A stretch of DNA of 64,000 nt from an uncultured Bacteroidaceae bacterium (GTDB lineage: Bacteria > Bacteroidota > Bacteroidia > Bacteroidales > Bacteroidaceae). The position numbers were made by a program, and so were the translations under genes. The notes beneath the pieces were generated by a model. That model had not been told where the DNA came from and searched no databases. It was given only the letters and a program-made list of their open reading frames with translations. The stretch lies in NCBI GenBank assembly GCA_944321635.1, contig CALULY010000010.1:1-64000 (forward strand), given 5' to 3'. This document shows, in pieces, positions 18,021 to 26,483 of this stretch (the first letter of the stretch is position 1; each line of letters starts with the position of its first letter).

Positions 18021-18641
18021 ATGTGGACATTTGAATTCATACTTGAATTTATAGGCACATTCGCCTTTGCAATCTCTGGCATAAGGCTCGCTTCCGCAAA
18101 AGAGTTCGACTGGTTTGGGGCATACGTCGTCGGGGTCGCCACGGCCATCGGCGGGGGAACGATCAGGGATGTGCTGCTGGATGTGACACCATTTTGGATG
18201 ACAAACTCCATCTACCTGCTCTGCTCGGGGCTCGCGCTGCTGTGGGTCATCGTTTTCGGCAAGTGGCTCATCCACATGAACAACACTTTTTTCTACTTTG
18301 ATGCCATCGGCTTGGCCTTGTTCACTGTCGTCGGCATCGAGAAGACGCTCGGGCTGGGCTACTCGATGTGGCTCGCGATCATCATGGGCACCATAACCGG
18401 GGCGGCGGGCGGCGTCATCAGGGACATATTCATCAACGAGATACCGTTGATCTTCCGCAAGGAGATATATGCAGTGGCCTGCGTCGCCGGCGGTGTTATC
18501 TATTGGGTATGCCTGAAAACCATCGGCGACGGCATAGCGACGCAAGCGATTGCCGGCATAAGCGTGGTGGCAATAAGGCTTGTCTCTGTCAAATTAAGGA
18601 TATGTCTTCCAACATTAAGAAAGGATCGCGATGAACTTTGA
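18021..18641 (+). CDS. Trimeric intracellular cation channel (TRIC) family protein
   Basis: A 206-residue protein with seven likely membrane helices in two tandem halves of the UPF0126/TRIC domain. The repeated glycine motif appears as GGGTIRDVLLD near 50 and GGVIRDIFINE near 137. Prokaryotic homologues form trimeric K+ or cation channels; some bacterial members have been proposed to transport glycine, so the substrate is open. Its last ten bases overlap the DUF4491 gene. Confidence 0.88.
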   Translation: MWTFEFILEFIGTFAFAISGIRLASAKEFDWFGAYVVGVATAIGGGTIRDVLLDVTPFWMTNSIYLLCSGLALLWVIVFGKWLIHMNNTFFYFDAIGLALFTVVGIEKTLGLGYSMWLAIIMGTITGAAGGVIRDIFINEIPLIFRKEIYAVACVAGGVIYWVCLKTIGDGIATQAIAGISVVAIRLVSVKLRICLPTLRKDRDEL

Positions 18642-18930
18642 AGGCATAATAATAGGTGTATCGACATTCCTCATCATTGGAATCTTCCATCCCCTCGTGA
18701 TAAAAGGGGAATACTACTTCGGAGTCAAATGCTGGTGGGTGTTCCTGGTGATGGGCATCGCCACGCTGGTGCTCTCACCATTCTTTGACAACACCATAGT
18801 CTCTTCCCTGCTTGCAGTGTGGGGGGCATCATCGTTGTGGGGGATTGGCGAACTGTTTGAGCAAAAGAAACGTGTCGAAAAAGGCTGGTTTCCTAAAAGA
18901 AATAGCAAAATGAAGAAACAAAATGAGTGA
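18631..18930 (+). CDS. Small membrane protein, DUF4491 family
   Basis: A 99-residue protein with three likely membrane helices (about 5-22, 32-50, 55-75) and a charged C-terminus (KKRVEKGWFPKR). It matches the Bacteroidetes DUF4491 family by length, the IGIFHPLVIKGEYYFG opening and the WWVFLV motif. Function unknown. It overlaps the end of the TRIC gene and is probably co-translated with it. Confidence 0.75.
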   Translation: MNFEGIIIGVSTFLIIGIFHPLVIKGEYYFGVKCWWVFLVMGIATLVLSPFFDNTIVSSLLAVWGASSLWGIGELFEQKKRVEKGWFPKRNSKMKKQNE

Positions 18931-18953
18931 TTGTTACATTTTTATCCACTTCT

Positions 18954-18985
18954 TTTGATTCTAAAAGAAATTGTCCCTAAATTTG
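18954..18985 (+). promoter_or_regulatory. Promoter of the ior operon
   Basis: TTTG at 18954-18957, exactly 20 bases, then TAAATTTG at 18978-18985: a full match to the Bacteroidetes consensus, 38 bases upstream of iorA. The 15 bases TAAATTTGGCAACAT recur in the arginine deiminase promoter at 39306. Confidence 0.8.
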
Positions 18986-19022
18986 GCAACATAGAAAGAC
19001 ACAACAAACACTATGAAAGACT

Positions 19023-20615
19023 ATGAATAAAAAGTTATTGCTTTTAGGGGACGAAGCGATTGCCCAAGGCGCAATCGACGCAGGACTGTCGGGTGTTTAC
19101 GCCTACCCAGGGACACCATCAACCGAGATAACAGAATATATCCAAGCAAATCCCGTTGCCAGCACCCGTGGCATCCACAGCAAATGGTGCACGAATGAAA
19201 AGACAGCCATGGAAGCTGCGCTTGGAATGTCATACGTTGGCAAGCGAGCCTTGGTGTGCATGAAGCACGTTGGAATGAACGTTGCCGCAGATGCATTCGT
19301 CAACGCCGCCATGTCCGGGGTTAACGGAGGTCTCGTCGTAGTCGCAGCAGACGACCCGTCAATGCACTCATCCCAAAATGAGCAAGACTCAAGATTCTAC
19401 GGCAAGTTTGCCCTCGTGCCTATCATAGAGCCGTCAAACCAACAAGAAGCATACGATTTCATACAACTGGCGTTTGACCTATCTGAGAAGTACAAGATTC
19501 CAGTGCTTTTCCGTATGGTGACACGCCTCGCACACTCAAGGGCTGTGGTCACTACACGCGACACAAGGGAGGAGAATCCCCTGTCCTACCCCACAAATCC
19601 GGGGCAATGGGTGTTGATGCCACTGGTGGCCAAAGTGCGCTACAAAGCACTCATCGCGGACCAAGAGAAATTCATGGAAGAGTCGGAAGGCTTGTCGATA
19701 AACAAATTTTTCGATGGCAAAGACAAGAGCCTCGGCATCATTGCGTGCGGCATCGCATACAATTACCTTATGGAACACTTCAAGGATGGGATCGACTACC
19801 CCGTACTGAAGGTTTCCCAATATCCGCTGCCCAAGAAACAAATAATGAAGATGCGCCGTGAGTGCGATGCTTTGCTTGTCATCGAGGATGGACAACCGTT
19901 TGCCGAAGAGATGATCCGAGGTCTTCTGGACGATGGCATCAAGGTCTATGGCAAACTAAGCGGCGACCTGCCCCGCACAGGAGAGTTGACACCTGACAAC
20001 ATAATGGGGGCATTGGGAATTGCTCCTGCCCAAGCCTACGAAGCGTGTGGCCTCGTGGTCTCACGTCCACCAGCTTTGTGCATGGGATGCGGGCACAGAG
20101 ATATGTACGCTGCATTGAACGAGGTCCTGCGCGAATACAAAGATGCCAAAGTGTTCAGTGACATAGGGTGTTATACGCTCGGATACCTCTCACCTTTCCA
20201 CGCCATCCATTCCGTAATTGACATGGGTGCGTCAATAACCATGGCAAAGGGGGCAGCAGATGCTGGACAACACCCATCGGTAGCCGTAATCGGGGACTCC
20301 ACTTTCACCCATTCAGGCATAACAGGGCTGCTCGACGCGGTAAACGCCAATGCCAACATAACAATCATCATATCCGACAACCTCACTACGGGCATGACCG
20401 GTGGCCAAGACTCGGCAGGCACAGGACGGTTGGAACAAATCTGCATAGGCATCGGTGTCGAGCCTTCCCACGTAAGGGTTGCCATCCCCCTGCCCAAGAA
20501 CATGGAAGAGATGAAAACCATCATCCGTGAAGAGATAAACTACAAAGGTGTTTCTGTCATCATACCGAGACGGGAATGCATCCAGACAGCAAGACGACAC
20601 GCAAAAAAACAATAA
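19023..20615 (+). CDS. iorA: Indolepyruvate:ferredoxin oxidoreductase, alpha subunit
   Basis: With IorB this enzyme oxidatively decarboxylates aryl pyruvates (indolepyruvate, phenylpyruvate, hydroxyphenylpyruvate) to aryl-acetyl-CoA and reduces ferredoxin. The 530 residues show an N-terminal pyrimidine-binding domain (GVYAYPGTPSTEITEY near 20) and a thiamine-diphosphate domain with CMGCGHRDMY near 355 and the Mg2+ motif GDSTFTHSG near 425. The archaeal-type IorA has a C-terminal domain with two [4Fe-4S] clusters; here the protein stops after IIPRRECIQTARRH and no such cysteines are present. First gene of a four-gene operon, four bases before iorB. Confidence 0.93.
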   Translation: MNKKLLLLGDEAIAQGAIDAGLSGVYAYPGTPSTEITEYIQANPVASTRGIHSKWCTNEKTAMEAALGMSYVGKRALVCMKHVGMNVAADAFVNAAMSGVNGGLVVVAADDPSMHSSQNEQDSRFYGKFALVPIIEPSNQQEAYDFIQLAFDLSEKYKIPVLFRMVTRLAHSRAVVTTRDTREENPLSYPTNPGQWVLMPLVAKVRYKALIADQEKFMEESEGLSINKFFDGKDKSLGIIACGIAYNYLMEHFKDGIDYPVLKVSQYPLPKKQIMKMRRECDALLVIEDGQPFAEEMIRGLLDDGIKVYGKLSGDLPRTGELTPDNIMGALGIAPAQAYEACGLVVSRPPALCMGCGHRDMYAALNEVLREYKDAKVFSDIGCYTLGYLSPFHAIHSVIDMGASITMAKGAADAGQHPSVAVIGDSTFTHSGITGLLDAVNANANITIIISDNLTTGMTGGQDSAGTGRLEQICIGIGVEPSHVRVAIPLPKNMEEMKTIIREEINYKGVSVIIPRRECIQTARRHAKKQ

Positions 20616-20619
20616 TACC

Positions 20620-21207
20620 ATGAAAACAGACATAATCCTATCTGGCGTGGGGGGACAAGGCATCCTTTCCATAGCCACCGTCATAGGCGAAGCGGCCATG
20701 AATGAAAATCTGTACCTCAAACAGGCCGAAGTCCACGGGATGAGCCAACGAGGTGGCGACGTGCAATCAAACCTCAGAATCAGTTCCGAGCCCATCGCAT
20801 CCGATCTGATCCCTCTTGGAAAAGCGGATTTGATCATTTCGCTTGAGCCGATGGAAGCCCTCAGATACGTCCAATACCTGAGCAAGGACGGATGGATTAT
20901 CACCAACTCCACCCCATTCGTCAACATCCCCAATTACCCGGACATCGACAAGATCCTGTCCGCCATACGCGAAATCAAAAACAACGTCATCATCGACGTC
21001 GATGCCATCGCCAAAGAGGTCGCATCGCCACGTGCCAGCAATATAGTGCTCCTCGGAGCAGCCGCACCATTCGTGGGCATAGAGGCGGACAAGCTCGAGA
21101 AAGGCATCAAGGACATCTTTGCCCGCAAGGGTGACAATGTCGTCGAGATGAATTTGAAAGCATTCAGGGCTGGATTAGACTATTCACTCAAATCAGTGGT
21201 AAGATGA
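20620..21207 (+). CDS. iorB: Indolepyruvate:ferredoxin oxidoreductase, beta subunit
   Basis: IorB is the gamma-type subunit that completes the 2-oxoacid oxidoreductase. The reading frame is open from 20548, but MKTDIILSGVGGQGILSIA at 20620 matches the family N-terminus and avoids overlapping iorA. The protein has 195 residues with GVGGQG, the VHGMSQRGGDV motif and SLEPMEALRY. It overlaps the aminotransferase start by four bases (ATGA), showing coupling. Confidence 0.94.
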   Translation: MKTDIILSGVGGQGILSIATVIGEAAMNENLYLKQAEVHGMSQRGGDVQSNLRISSEPIASDLIPLGKADLIISLEPMEALRYVQYLSKDGWIITNSTPFVNIPNYPDIDKILSAIREIKNNVIIDVDAIAKEVASPRASNIVLLGAAAPFVGIEADKLEKGIKDIFARKGDNVVEMNLKAFRAGLDYSLKSVVR

Positions 21208-22511
21208 AAACACCTTTCAGCAAAGAATTAGTGGAAAAGGTGCTTTCGGAACTCGGAATTAAAGACGTGAGCCGCGCCACCATACGCCAAACAGTAGCTG
21301 TCTCTGACAAGCTCGAACAATCGACTGGCGAAAAGTTCATCCATCTCGAAATGGGTTCACCAGGACTTCCAGCCTGCAAGGTCGGGACAGAGGCACAAAA
21401 AGCCGCCTTAGACAAAGGAGTTGCGTCAAAATACCCCAACATAGCCGGAATAGAACCGCTCAAGGCCAACGCAACACGCTTTGTAAAAGCATTCCTCGAC
21501 ATAGACATCGCCCCGGAAGGATGTGTCCCCACGGTAGGATCGATGATGGGCACGTTTGCATCCATAATCCTGTGCTGCAACCTGAACCCAAAGAAAGACA
21601 CCATCCTGTTCCTCAACCCGGGCTTCTCGGTACAGCCATTGCAGGCTGACATCCTCGGGTTCAAGAAAAAAGGATTCGACATCTATTCCAACAGAGGGGA
21701 AAAACTGAAAGAATCCATAGAGGAGATCCTGAAAGAGGGCAACGTGGCTGGCATATTATACTCAAACCCCAACAATCCCTCATGGGTTTGCCTGACCGAA
21801 GAGGAACTGCGCCACATCGGTGAACTTGCTACCAAATACGACGCGATAGTGATCGAGGACCTCGCCTACCTCGGGATGGACTTCCGCAAAGACCTTGGCA
21901 AACCGTTCCAACCGCCCTATCAAGCGACCGTGGCACGCTACACTGATAACTATATGTTGATGCTGTCCGCCTCCAAGATCTTCAGCTATGCAGGGGAACG
22001 CCTATCGACAGTGGCAATTTCTGACAAGCTGTTCCATCGCAAGTATGACAACCTCGCCGACCGCTTCGGGGTAAGCGAGCTGGGCAACGCATTCATCTAT
22101 GTGATACTATACGCCCTTTCATCTGGCGTATCGCATTCTGCACAATATGCCCTTGCAGCCATGTACGAGGCCGCTTGCGATGGCAAGCTGGATTTCGTAC
22201 ATGACACTTCGGAATATGCCCGCAGGGCGAAAATCCTTAAGGAGATATTCATCCGCAACGGCTTCCACATAGTCTATGACAAGGATTTGGAGGAAGATGT
22301 GAGTGACGGCTTCTTTTTCACCATCGGCAGGCGTGGTTACACTGGCGATGCACTGGTGAAGGAACTCCTTTATTACGGCGTGTCGTCCATCTCCCTGGCG
22401 ACAACCGGCAGCCAGCAACAAGGCATCAGGGTCTGCACATCTATGGTGGACGACAAGTCATTCGGCCTGCTGGACGAGAGGTTAGCACTGTTCAACCAAA
22501 ACAATCAATGA
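21204..22511 (+). CDS. PLP-dependent aminotransferase (class I/II)
   Basis: A 435-residue fold-type I aminotransferase. The substrate-binding SNPNNPSW lies near 190, the cofactor aspartate in EDLAYLG near 220, the Schiff-base lysine in SASKIFSYAGER near 258 and the carboxylate-binding arginine near 411 (GIRVCTS). Its position between iorB and a CoA-transferase, with four-base overlaps on both sides, suggests that it makes the aryl pyruvates IorAB uses, from tryptophan, phenylalanine or tyrosine. The specificity cannot be read from sequence alone; alanine or another amino acid is possible. Confidence 0.88.
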   Translation: MKTPFSKELVEKVLSELGIKDVSRATIRQTVAVSDKLEQSTGEKFIHLEMGSPGLPACKVGTEAQKAALDKGVASKYPNIAGIEPLKANATRFVKAFLDIDIAPEGCVPTVGSMMGTFASIILCCNLNPKKDTILFLNPGFSVQPLQADILGFKKKGFDIYSNRGEKLKESIEEILKEGNVAGILYSNPNNPSWVCLTEEELRHIGELATKYDAIVIEDLAYLGMDFRKDLGKPFQPPYQATVARYTDNYMLMLSASKIFSYAGERLSTVAISDKLFHRKYDNLADRFGVSELGNAFIYVILYALSSGVSHSAQYALAAMYEAACDGKLDFVHDTSEYARRAKILKEIFIRNGFHIVYDKDLEEDVSDGFFFTIGRRGYTGDALVKELLYYGVSSISLATTGSQQQGIRVCTSMVDDKSFGLLDERLALFNQNNQ

Positions 22512-23809
22512 TTATGCCACACTACGTATCAGCCGACGAAGCGGTCAAACTGATCAAGTCCTACGACAGGATATATGTGCAAGGCAGCGGTTCTATCCCC
22601 GAAGTGCTGCTCGACGCATTGGTCAAGAGAGCCGGGGAACTCAAGGGAGTGGAACTCTACTCAGGCTTCGCCATATCCAAAGGCGAATCGCCCTATTGCA
22701 AAAGGGAACTGCTCGACTCGTTCTACCCCATCAGCCTCTTCATCGCCCCGAGCGTCCGTGGAGCGATCAACCGTGGCGAGGGACAATGCATCCCATCATT
22801 CCTTGGCGAAGTGCCAGCGCTGTTCCGCGAGCGGCTTGTTCCGCTCGATGTCACGCTGCTCAACGTCTCGCTGCCTGACAAAAACGGATATTGCAGCTAC
22901 GGGCTGTCCGCAGACCTCGCCGTCTCGGCCGTGGAAACATCCAAAATCATCATCGCGCAGGTCAACAAGAACGTGCCATTCTCCTACGGCGACGCGCTCA
23001 TACACCTGTCACAGATCGATGCTTGTGTCGAGGTAGACGATCCTGTCGTCGAAATCCCCATGTCCGTCCCAAACGACAAGGAGACGAAGATAGGCAACTA
23101 CATAGCCGAGCAAATCCCCGACGGGGCTACGTTGCAGATAGGTGTCGGCGCCATCCCCAATGCCGTGCTGTCGGCACTCACCGGCCACAAGGACTTGGGG
23201 CTTCACACCGAAGCCCTGACCGACGGCGTGGTGCCGCTCATCCAAAGCGGCGTGATCAACAACTCGCGCAAGAAAGTCATGCCATGGAAGACCGTCGCGG
23301 CACTCGCCGTAGGCTCCAAACGGCTGTACGACTTCATGGACTACAACAAGGACATCATCGTCAAGGATGTGGCATGGACCAACGACCCGTTCCGCATCAA
23401 ACAGAATCCGAAGGTCATGGCCATCAATTCGGCATTGGAGATAGATCTCACCGGGCAAATATGCGCCGACTCCATCGGCGAGCGGATGTTCTCAGGTGTG
23501 GGCGGGCAGCACGACTTCATGTACGGCGGCTCACTGTCCGAGGGCGGCAAGACATTCATCGCCATCACATCTGTCACCGCCAAAGGACAATCCAAGATAC
23601 GCCCCGTGCTGACGCCTGGGGCAGGAGTAGTGACCACGAGAGCCCAAGCGCAATATGTCGTCACCGAGAACGGCATTGTCTACCTGCGCGGCAAAGACCT
23701 CGCCCAGCGGGCACGCGCCCTCATCTCCATCGCCGACCCGTCCGTCAGGGAGGAATTGGAGCGGGCAGCCTGCGAGCGCTTCGGGTACAGCTTCCTCAGA
23801 GTGAAGTGA
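22508..23809 (+). CDS. Acetyl-CoA hydrolase/4-hydroxybutyrate CoA-transferase family protein
   Basis: A 433-residue class I-type CoA-transferase (family of 4-hydroxybutyrate, propionyl and succinyl CoA-transferases). The catalytic glutamate is in LGLHTEALTDGV near residue 235; GVGAIPNAVLSAL precedes it and GVGGQHDFMYGG and PGAGVVTT follow, all family marks. It overlaps the aminotransferase stop by four bases. In this setting it probably moves CoA from the aryl-acetyl-CoA made by IorAB to a short acid such as acetate or succinate, releasing arylacetate and conserving energy; that is inference. An unrelated butyrate or succinate role is the alternative. Confidence 0.88.
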   Translation: MIMPHYVSADEAVKLIKSYDRIYVQGSGSIPEVLLDALVKRAGELKGVELYSGFAISKGESPYCKRELLDSFYPISLFIAPSVRGAINRGEGQCIPSFLGEVPALFRERLVPLDVTLLNVSLPDKNGYCSYGLSADLAVSAVETSKIIIAQVNKNVPFSYGDALIHLSQIDACVEVDDPVVEIPMSVPNDKETKIGNYIAEQIPDGATLQIGVGAIPNAVLSALTGHKDLGLHTEALTDGVVPLIQSGVINNSRKKVMPWKTVAALAVGSKRLYDFMDYNKDIIVKDVAWTNDPFRIKQNPKVMAINSALEIDLTGQICADSIGERMFSGVGGQHDFMYGGSLSEGGKTFIAITSVTAKGQSKIRPVLTPGAGVVTTRAQAQYVVTENGIVYLRGKDLAQRARALISIADPSVREELERAACERFGYSFLRVK

Positions 23810-23828
23810 CACGTCATGACAAGACAAG

Positions 23829-23858
23829 AGGTGGGGTCGAGCAAATCCCACCTTTTTT
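23829..23858 (+). terminator. Terminator of the ior operon
   Basis: AGGTGGG pairs with CCCACCT around GTCGAGCAAAT and is followed by TTTTTTG, 20 bases after the CoA-transferase stop. Confidence 0.88.
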
Positions 23859-23973
23859 GTATCCACCAATCCCCTTATATGGCCACGGTGTGCGGCAATG
23901 CAGGAGCTTTGGCATGGCTCTCCCCACCACCGTCCCGCTGCCCCGCTCAGGCAGCCCGGTGAGCCAGCGGCGT

Positions 23974-24052
23974 GGGGTGCTTTGTAAGTGCGACTTACAA
24001 TCTTTGTAAGTGCCAGTTACAACCTTTGTAAGTGTGACTTACAAAGCACCCC
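23974..24052. repeat. Family A array, copy 2 (three 22-base units)
   Basis: Units start at 23982, 24004 and 24026, each close to TTGTAAGTGNNANTTACAA. The outer edges GGGGTGCTTTGTAAGT and ACTTACAAAGCACCCC are exact inverted complements, so the whole array could fold into one long hairpin. It lies between the ior operon terminator and the broken gene at 24125. Confidence 0.85.
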
Positions 24053-24124
24053 AGAATCCTGGAGCACCGACCCAGGATTATGAAGCACCGATTCAAGGGC
24101 ACGGGCATGATAAATTATAGGAAT

Positions 24125-24501
24125 ATGAAAGCAAATAAATTAGTAAGAGAAGATGCTGAGCTTTTTGAGTATATGAAAACTCATTACCAGTCCGACAATG
24201 AGCGGGAGTTTTTCGAGAAGCTTCGATATAAACAAGAGAATGTGTTAACCGTTTCAAACGATCTGATTCTGTCCGAACGGAATAACGAAGATAGGTTGTA
24301 TGTAGTGAGTGTATATTTGAGGAGTACATCGTCGGTCAGCAATATGTCACCGAGGAGCAGCACGTCATGTGCCTGCACGATGCATTGAACATCAATTTGA
24401 AGGCCGCCGGCCTGTTGGACCGGGATATTACCCTCTTCCAATGGCTACGTGAGAGGGATTATGCAGGAGTTGAGCATGACCACAATTATGATGACATTTA
24501 G
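24125..24501 (+). pseudogene. Possible broken small gene, AT-rich
   Basis: The plus strand is open from ATG at 24125 (MKANKLVREDAELFEYMK) to about 24290, after which the frame degenerates. One frame back, a second open segment runs to the TAG at 24499-24501 and encodes EEYIVGQQYVTEEQHVMCLH followed by DALNINLKAAGLLD. Both halves read like protein with charged, helical composition, so I suspect one gene of about 125 residues with a frameshift. The first half is more AT-rich than its neighbours, hinting at foreign origin. I do not recognise the family. A short intact ORF (24125-24388) is the alternative. Confidence 0.35.
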
Positions 24502-24556
24502 AGATGCAATGCTCACAAGGGCTTTGCTTCACCAGCGAGACCCATTGTTGTATGAA

Positions 24557-24593
24557 AAGCGGACCGTGCCATTTGATGTGGCACGGCCCGCTT
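24557..24593 (-). terminator. Terminator of the fumarase gene
   Basis: Arms 24557-24570 and 24580-24593 (AAGCGGACCGTGCC and its near complement) form a stem that on the minus strand ends in CTTTTC, about 20 bases past the stop. Confidence 0.8.
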
Positions 24594-24614
24594 CATATCA
24601 AGAGACTGCGTACG

Positions 24615-26252
24615 TCAGTCTTTGCAAGGCCAAGGCTTGATCTGCTTGAAGAAGTCGTTCCCTTTGTTGTCAACGAGGATGAATGCGGGGAAGTCCACCA
24701 CTTCGATCTTCCAGATGGCCTCCATTCCCAATTCCGGGTATTCGAGGCACTCGATGCTCTTGATGTTGTTTTGGGCAAGGATAGCCGCCGGGCCGCCAAT
24801 CGAGCCGAGGTAGAAGCCGCCATGCCGCTTGCAGGCATCTGTCACTTGCTGGCTGCGGTTGCCTTTGGCCAGCATGACCATGCTGCCGCCATGGCTCTGG
24901 AACAGGTCAACATACGGGTCCATGCGTCCTGCCGTCGTCGGTCCCATCGAGCCGCAAGCCATACCTGCCGGTGTCTTGGCCGGACCTGCATAGTAGATGG
25001 GGTGGTCTTTCATGTACTGCGGCAAATCTTCCCCACGGTCGAGGCGTTCCTTGAGTTTGGCGTGTGCGATGTCACGGCCGACTATGATGGTGCCGTTGAG
25101 TGACAGGCGGGTCGAGACGGGGTACTTGGACAGTTCGGCAAGGATTTCGCTCATCGGCCTGTTGAGGTCGATGCTCACTGCACCGCCTTCGCCAGCTTGA
25201 CGCAGGTTCTCGGGGATGAGTTCTGATGGGTTGCTGTCCAGCTTCTCAATCCAGATACCGTCCTTGTTGATCTTGCATTTGATGTTGCGGTCTGCAGAGC
25301 ATGAGACACCAAGTCCGACAGGACATGAAGCCCCATGGCGAGGCAGACGGATGACACGCACGTCGTGTGCGTAGTATTTGCCGCCGAATTGTGCCCCGAG
25401 CCCGATGCGGTGCGCCTCACGGAGGACTTGCTTCTCAAGTTCGATGTCGCGGAATGCACGGCCTGTCTCGTCGCCTGTGGTCGGCAAGTTGTCGTAGTAG
25501 TGGGTGGATGCGAGTTTGACGGTGAGCAGATTCTTCTCAGCTGAAGTGCCACCGATGACAAATGCGATGTGGTAAGGCGGGCAAGCTGCCGTGCCGAGGG
25601 TTTTCATCTTCTCGACGAGGAACGGCACCAGGGTTGCAGGATTAAGGATTGCTTTGGTCTCTTGGTAGAGATATGTCTTGTTGGCCGAACCACCGCCCTT
25701 GGTGACGCAAAGGAAGCGGTATTCCATTCCTTCGGTCGCCTCTATATCGATTTGGGCTGGGAGGTTGCACTTGGTGTTCACTTCCTCATACATGGAGAGA
25801 GGAGCATTCTGAGAATAGCGCAGGTTCTCCTCCGTGTAGGTCTTGTAGACACCGAGCGAGAGAGCCTCCTCGTCGCTGTAACCAGTCCACACTTGCTGGC
25901 CTTTCTCGCCGTGGATTATGGCCGTGCCGGTGTCTTGGCAGAACGGCAATTTGCCTTTGCTGGCAATGTCGGCATTGCGCAGGAATGTGAGTGCGACATA
26001 CTTGTCATTGTCACTCGCCTCGTGGTCTGAAAGTATCTTAGCCACTTGCTCATTGTGCGAACGGCGCAGCATGAAAGACACGTCGCGGAATGCCGTGTTA
26101 GCCATGAGGGTCAACCCCTCTTTAGCCACTTTCAGGACAGGCTTGCCTTCAAACTCGCTCACAGAAACATAGTCCTTGGTGAGCAGATAGTACTCGGTGT
26201 CGTCCTTGCCCAATTGGAACATGGGGCTATACTTAAAAGGAACGTTTGCCAT
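24615..26252 (-). CDS. Class I fumarate hydratase ([4Fe-4S])
   Basis: Interconverts fumarate and malate in the citric acid cycle and, in Bacteroidales, in the fumarate branch that leads to succinate. The 545-residue protein is the iron-sulfur, oxygen-sensitive type, with the two catalytic domains (alpha then beta) fused in one chain. Candidate cluster cysteines are in [10 protein letters not shown] near 110, [12 protein letters not shown] near 230 and 320, and [18 protein letters not shown] near 430, the last being a family signature. Single gene with its own promoter and terminator. Confidence 0.95.
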   Translation of the reverse strand: MANVPFKYSPMFQLGKDDTEYYLLTKDYVSVSEFEGKPVLKVAKEGLTLMANTAFRDVSFMLRRSHNEQVAKILSDHEASDNDKYVALTFLRNADIASKGKLPFCQDTGTAIIHGEKGQQVWTGYSDEEALSLGVYKTYTEENLRYSQNAPLSMYEEVNTKCNLPAQIDIEATEGMEYRFLCVTKGGGSANKTYLYQETKAILNPATLVPFLVEKMKTLGTAACPPYHIAFVIGGTSAEKNLLTVKLASTHYYDNLPTTGDETGRAFRDIELEKQVLREAHRIGLGAQFGGKYYAHDVRVIRLPRHGASCPVGLGVSCSADRNIKCKINKDGIWIEKLDSNPSELIPENLRQAGEGGAVSIDLNRPMSEILAELSKYPVSTRLSLNGTIIVGRDIAHAKLKERLDRGEDLPQYMKDHPIYYAGPAKTPAGMACGSMGPTTAGRMDPYVDLFQSHGGSMVMLAKGNRSQQVTDACKRHGGFYLGSIGGPAAILAQNNIKSIECLEYPELGMEAIWKIEVVDFPAFILVDNKGNDFFKQIKPWPCKD

Positions 26253-26288
26253 AACAGATAAGTTTTAGTTTTGTTTTGATTGTTAGGG

Positions 26289-26296
26289 CAAATGTA
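26289..26296 (-). promoter_or_regulatory. Predicted -7 element of the fumarase gene
   Basis: Minus-strand TACATTTG lies about 40 bases before the fumarase start. Confidence 0.55.
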
Positions 26297-26382
26297 CAAA
26301 GTAATCCCAACTTGGCATCCAATGCCAACGAAATATTCTCACCGTCTGGCAGACAAAACACAAGGTTCTGCAAGGCGTGACA

Positions 26383-26426
26383 AGCCCCGGACAACGGCCT
26401 TGGTTGGCATTCCGTTGCCCGGGGTT
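26383..26426. terminator. Hairpin between the M6 protease and fumarase genes
   Basis: Arms 26383-26397 and 26412-26426 pair over about 14 bases (CCCCGGACAACGG against CCGTTGCCCGGGG). No clear T run follows on either strand, so it may terminate M6 protease transcripts weakly or act at RNA level. Confidence 0.5.
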
Positions 26427-26483
26427 CTCATGTCTCATCCCTCAATGCGGCATCATGCCACACCGCGAGGGATACACAGGCGG

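Noticed and set aside
22891-24009. 372-residue open frame overlapping the CoA-transferase
   Set aside because: It is a shifted frame of the CoA-transferase gene, rich in Arg, His and Gln as expected of an out-of-frame reading.
24125-24388. Intact small gene
   Set aside because: The second half loses protein-like sequence while another frame gains it, so a broken gene is more likely; kept as a low-confidence pseudogene.
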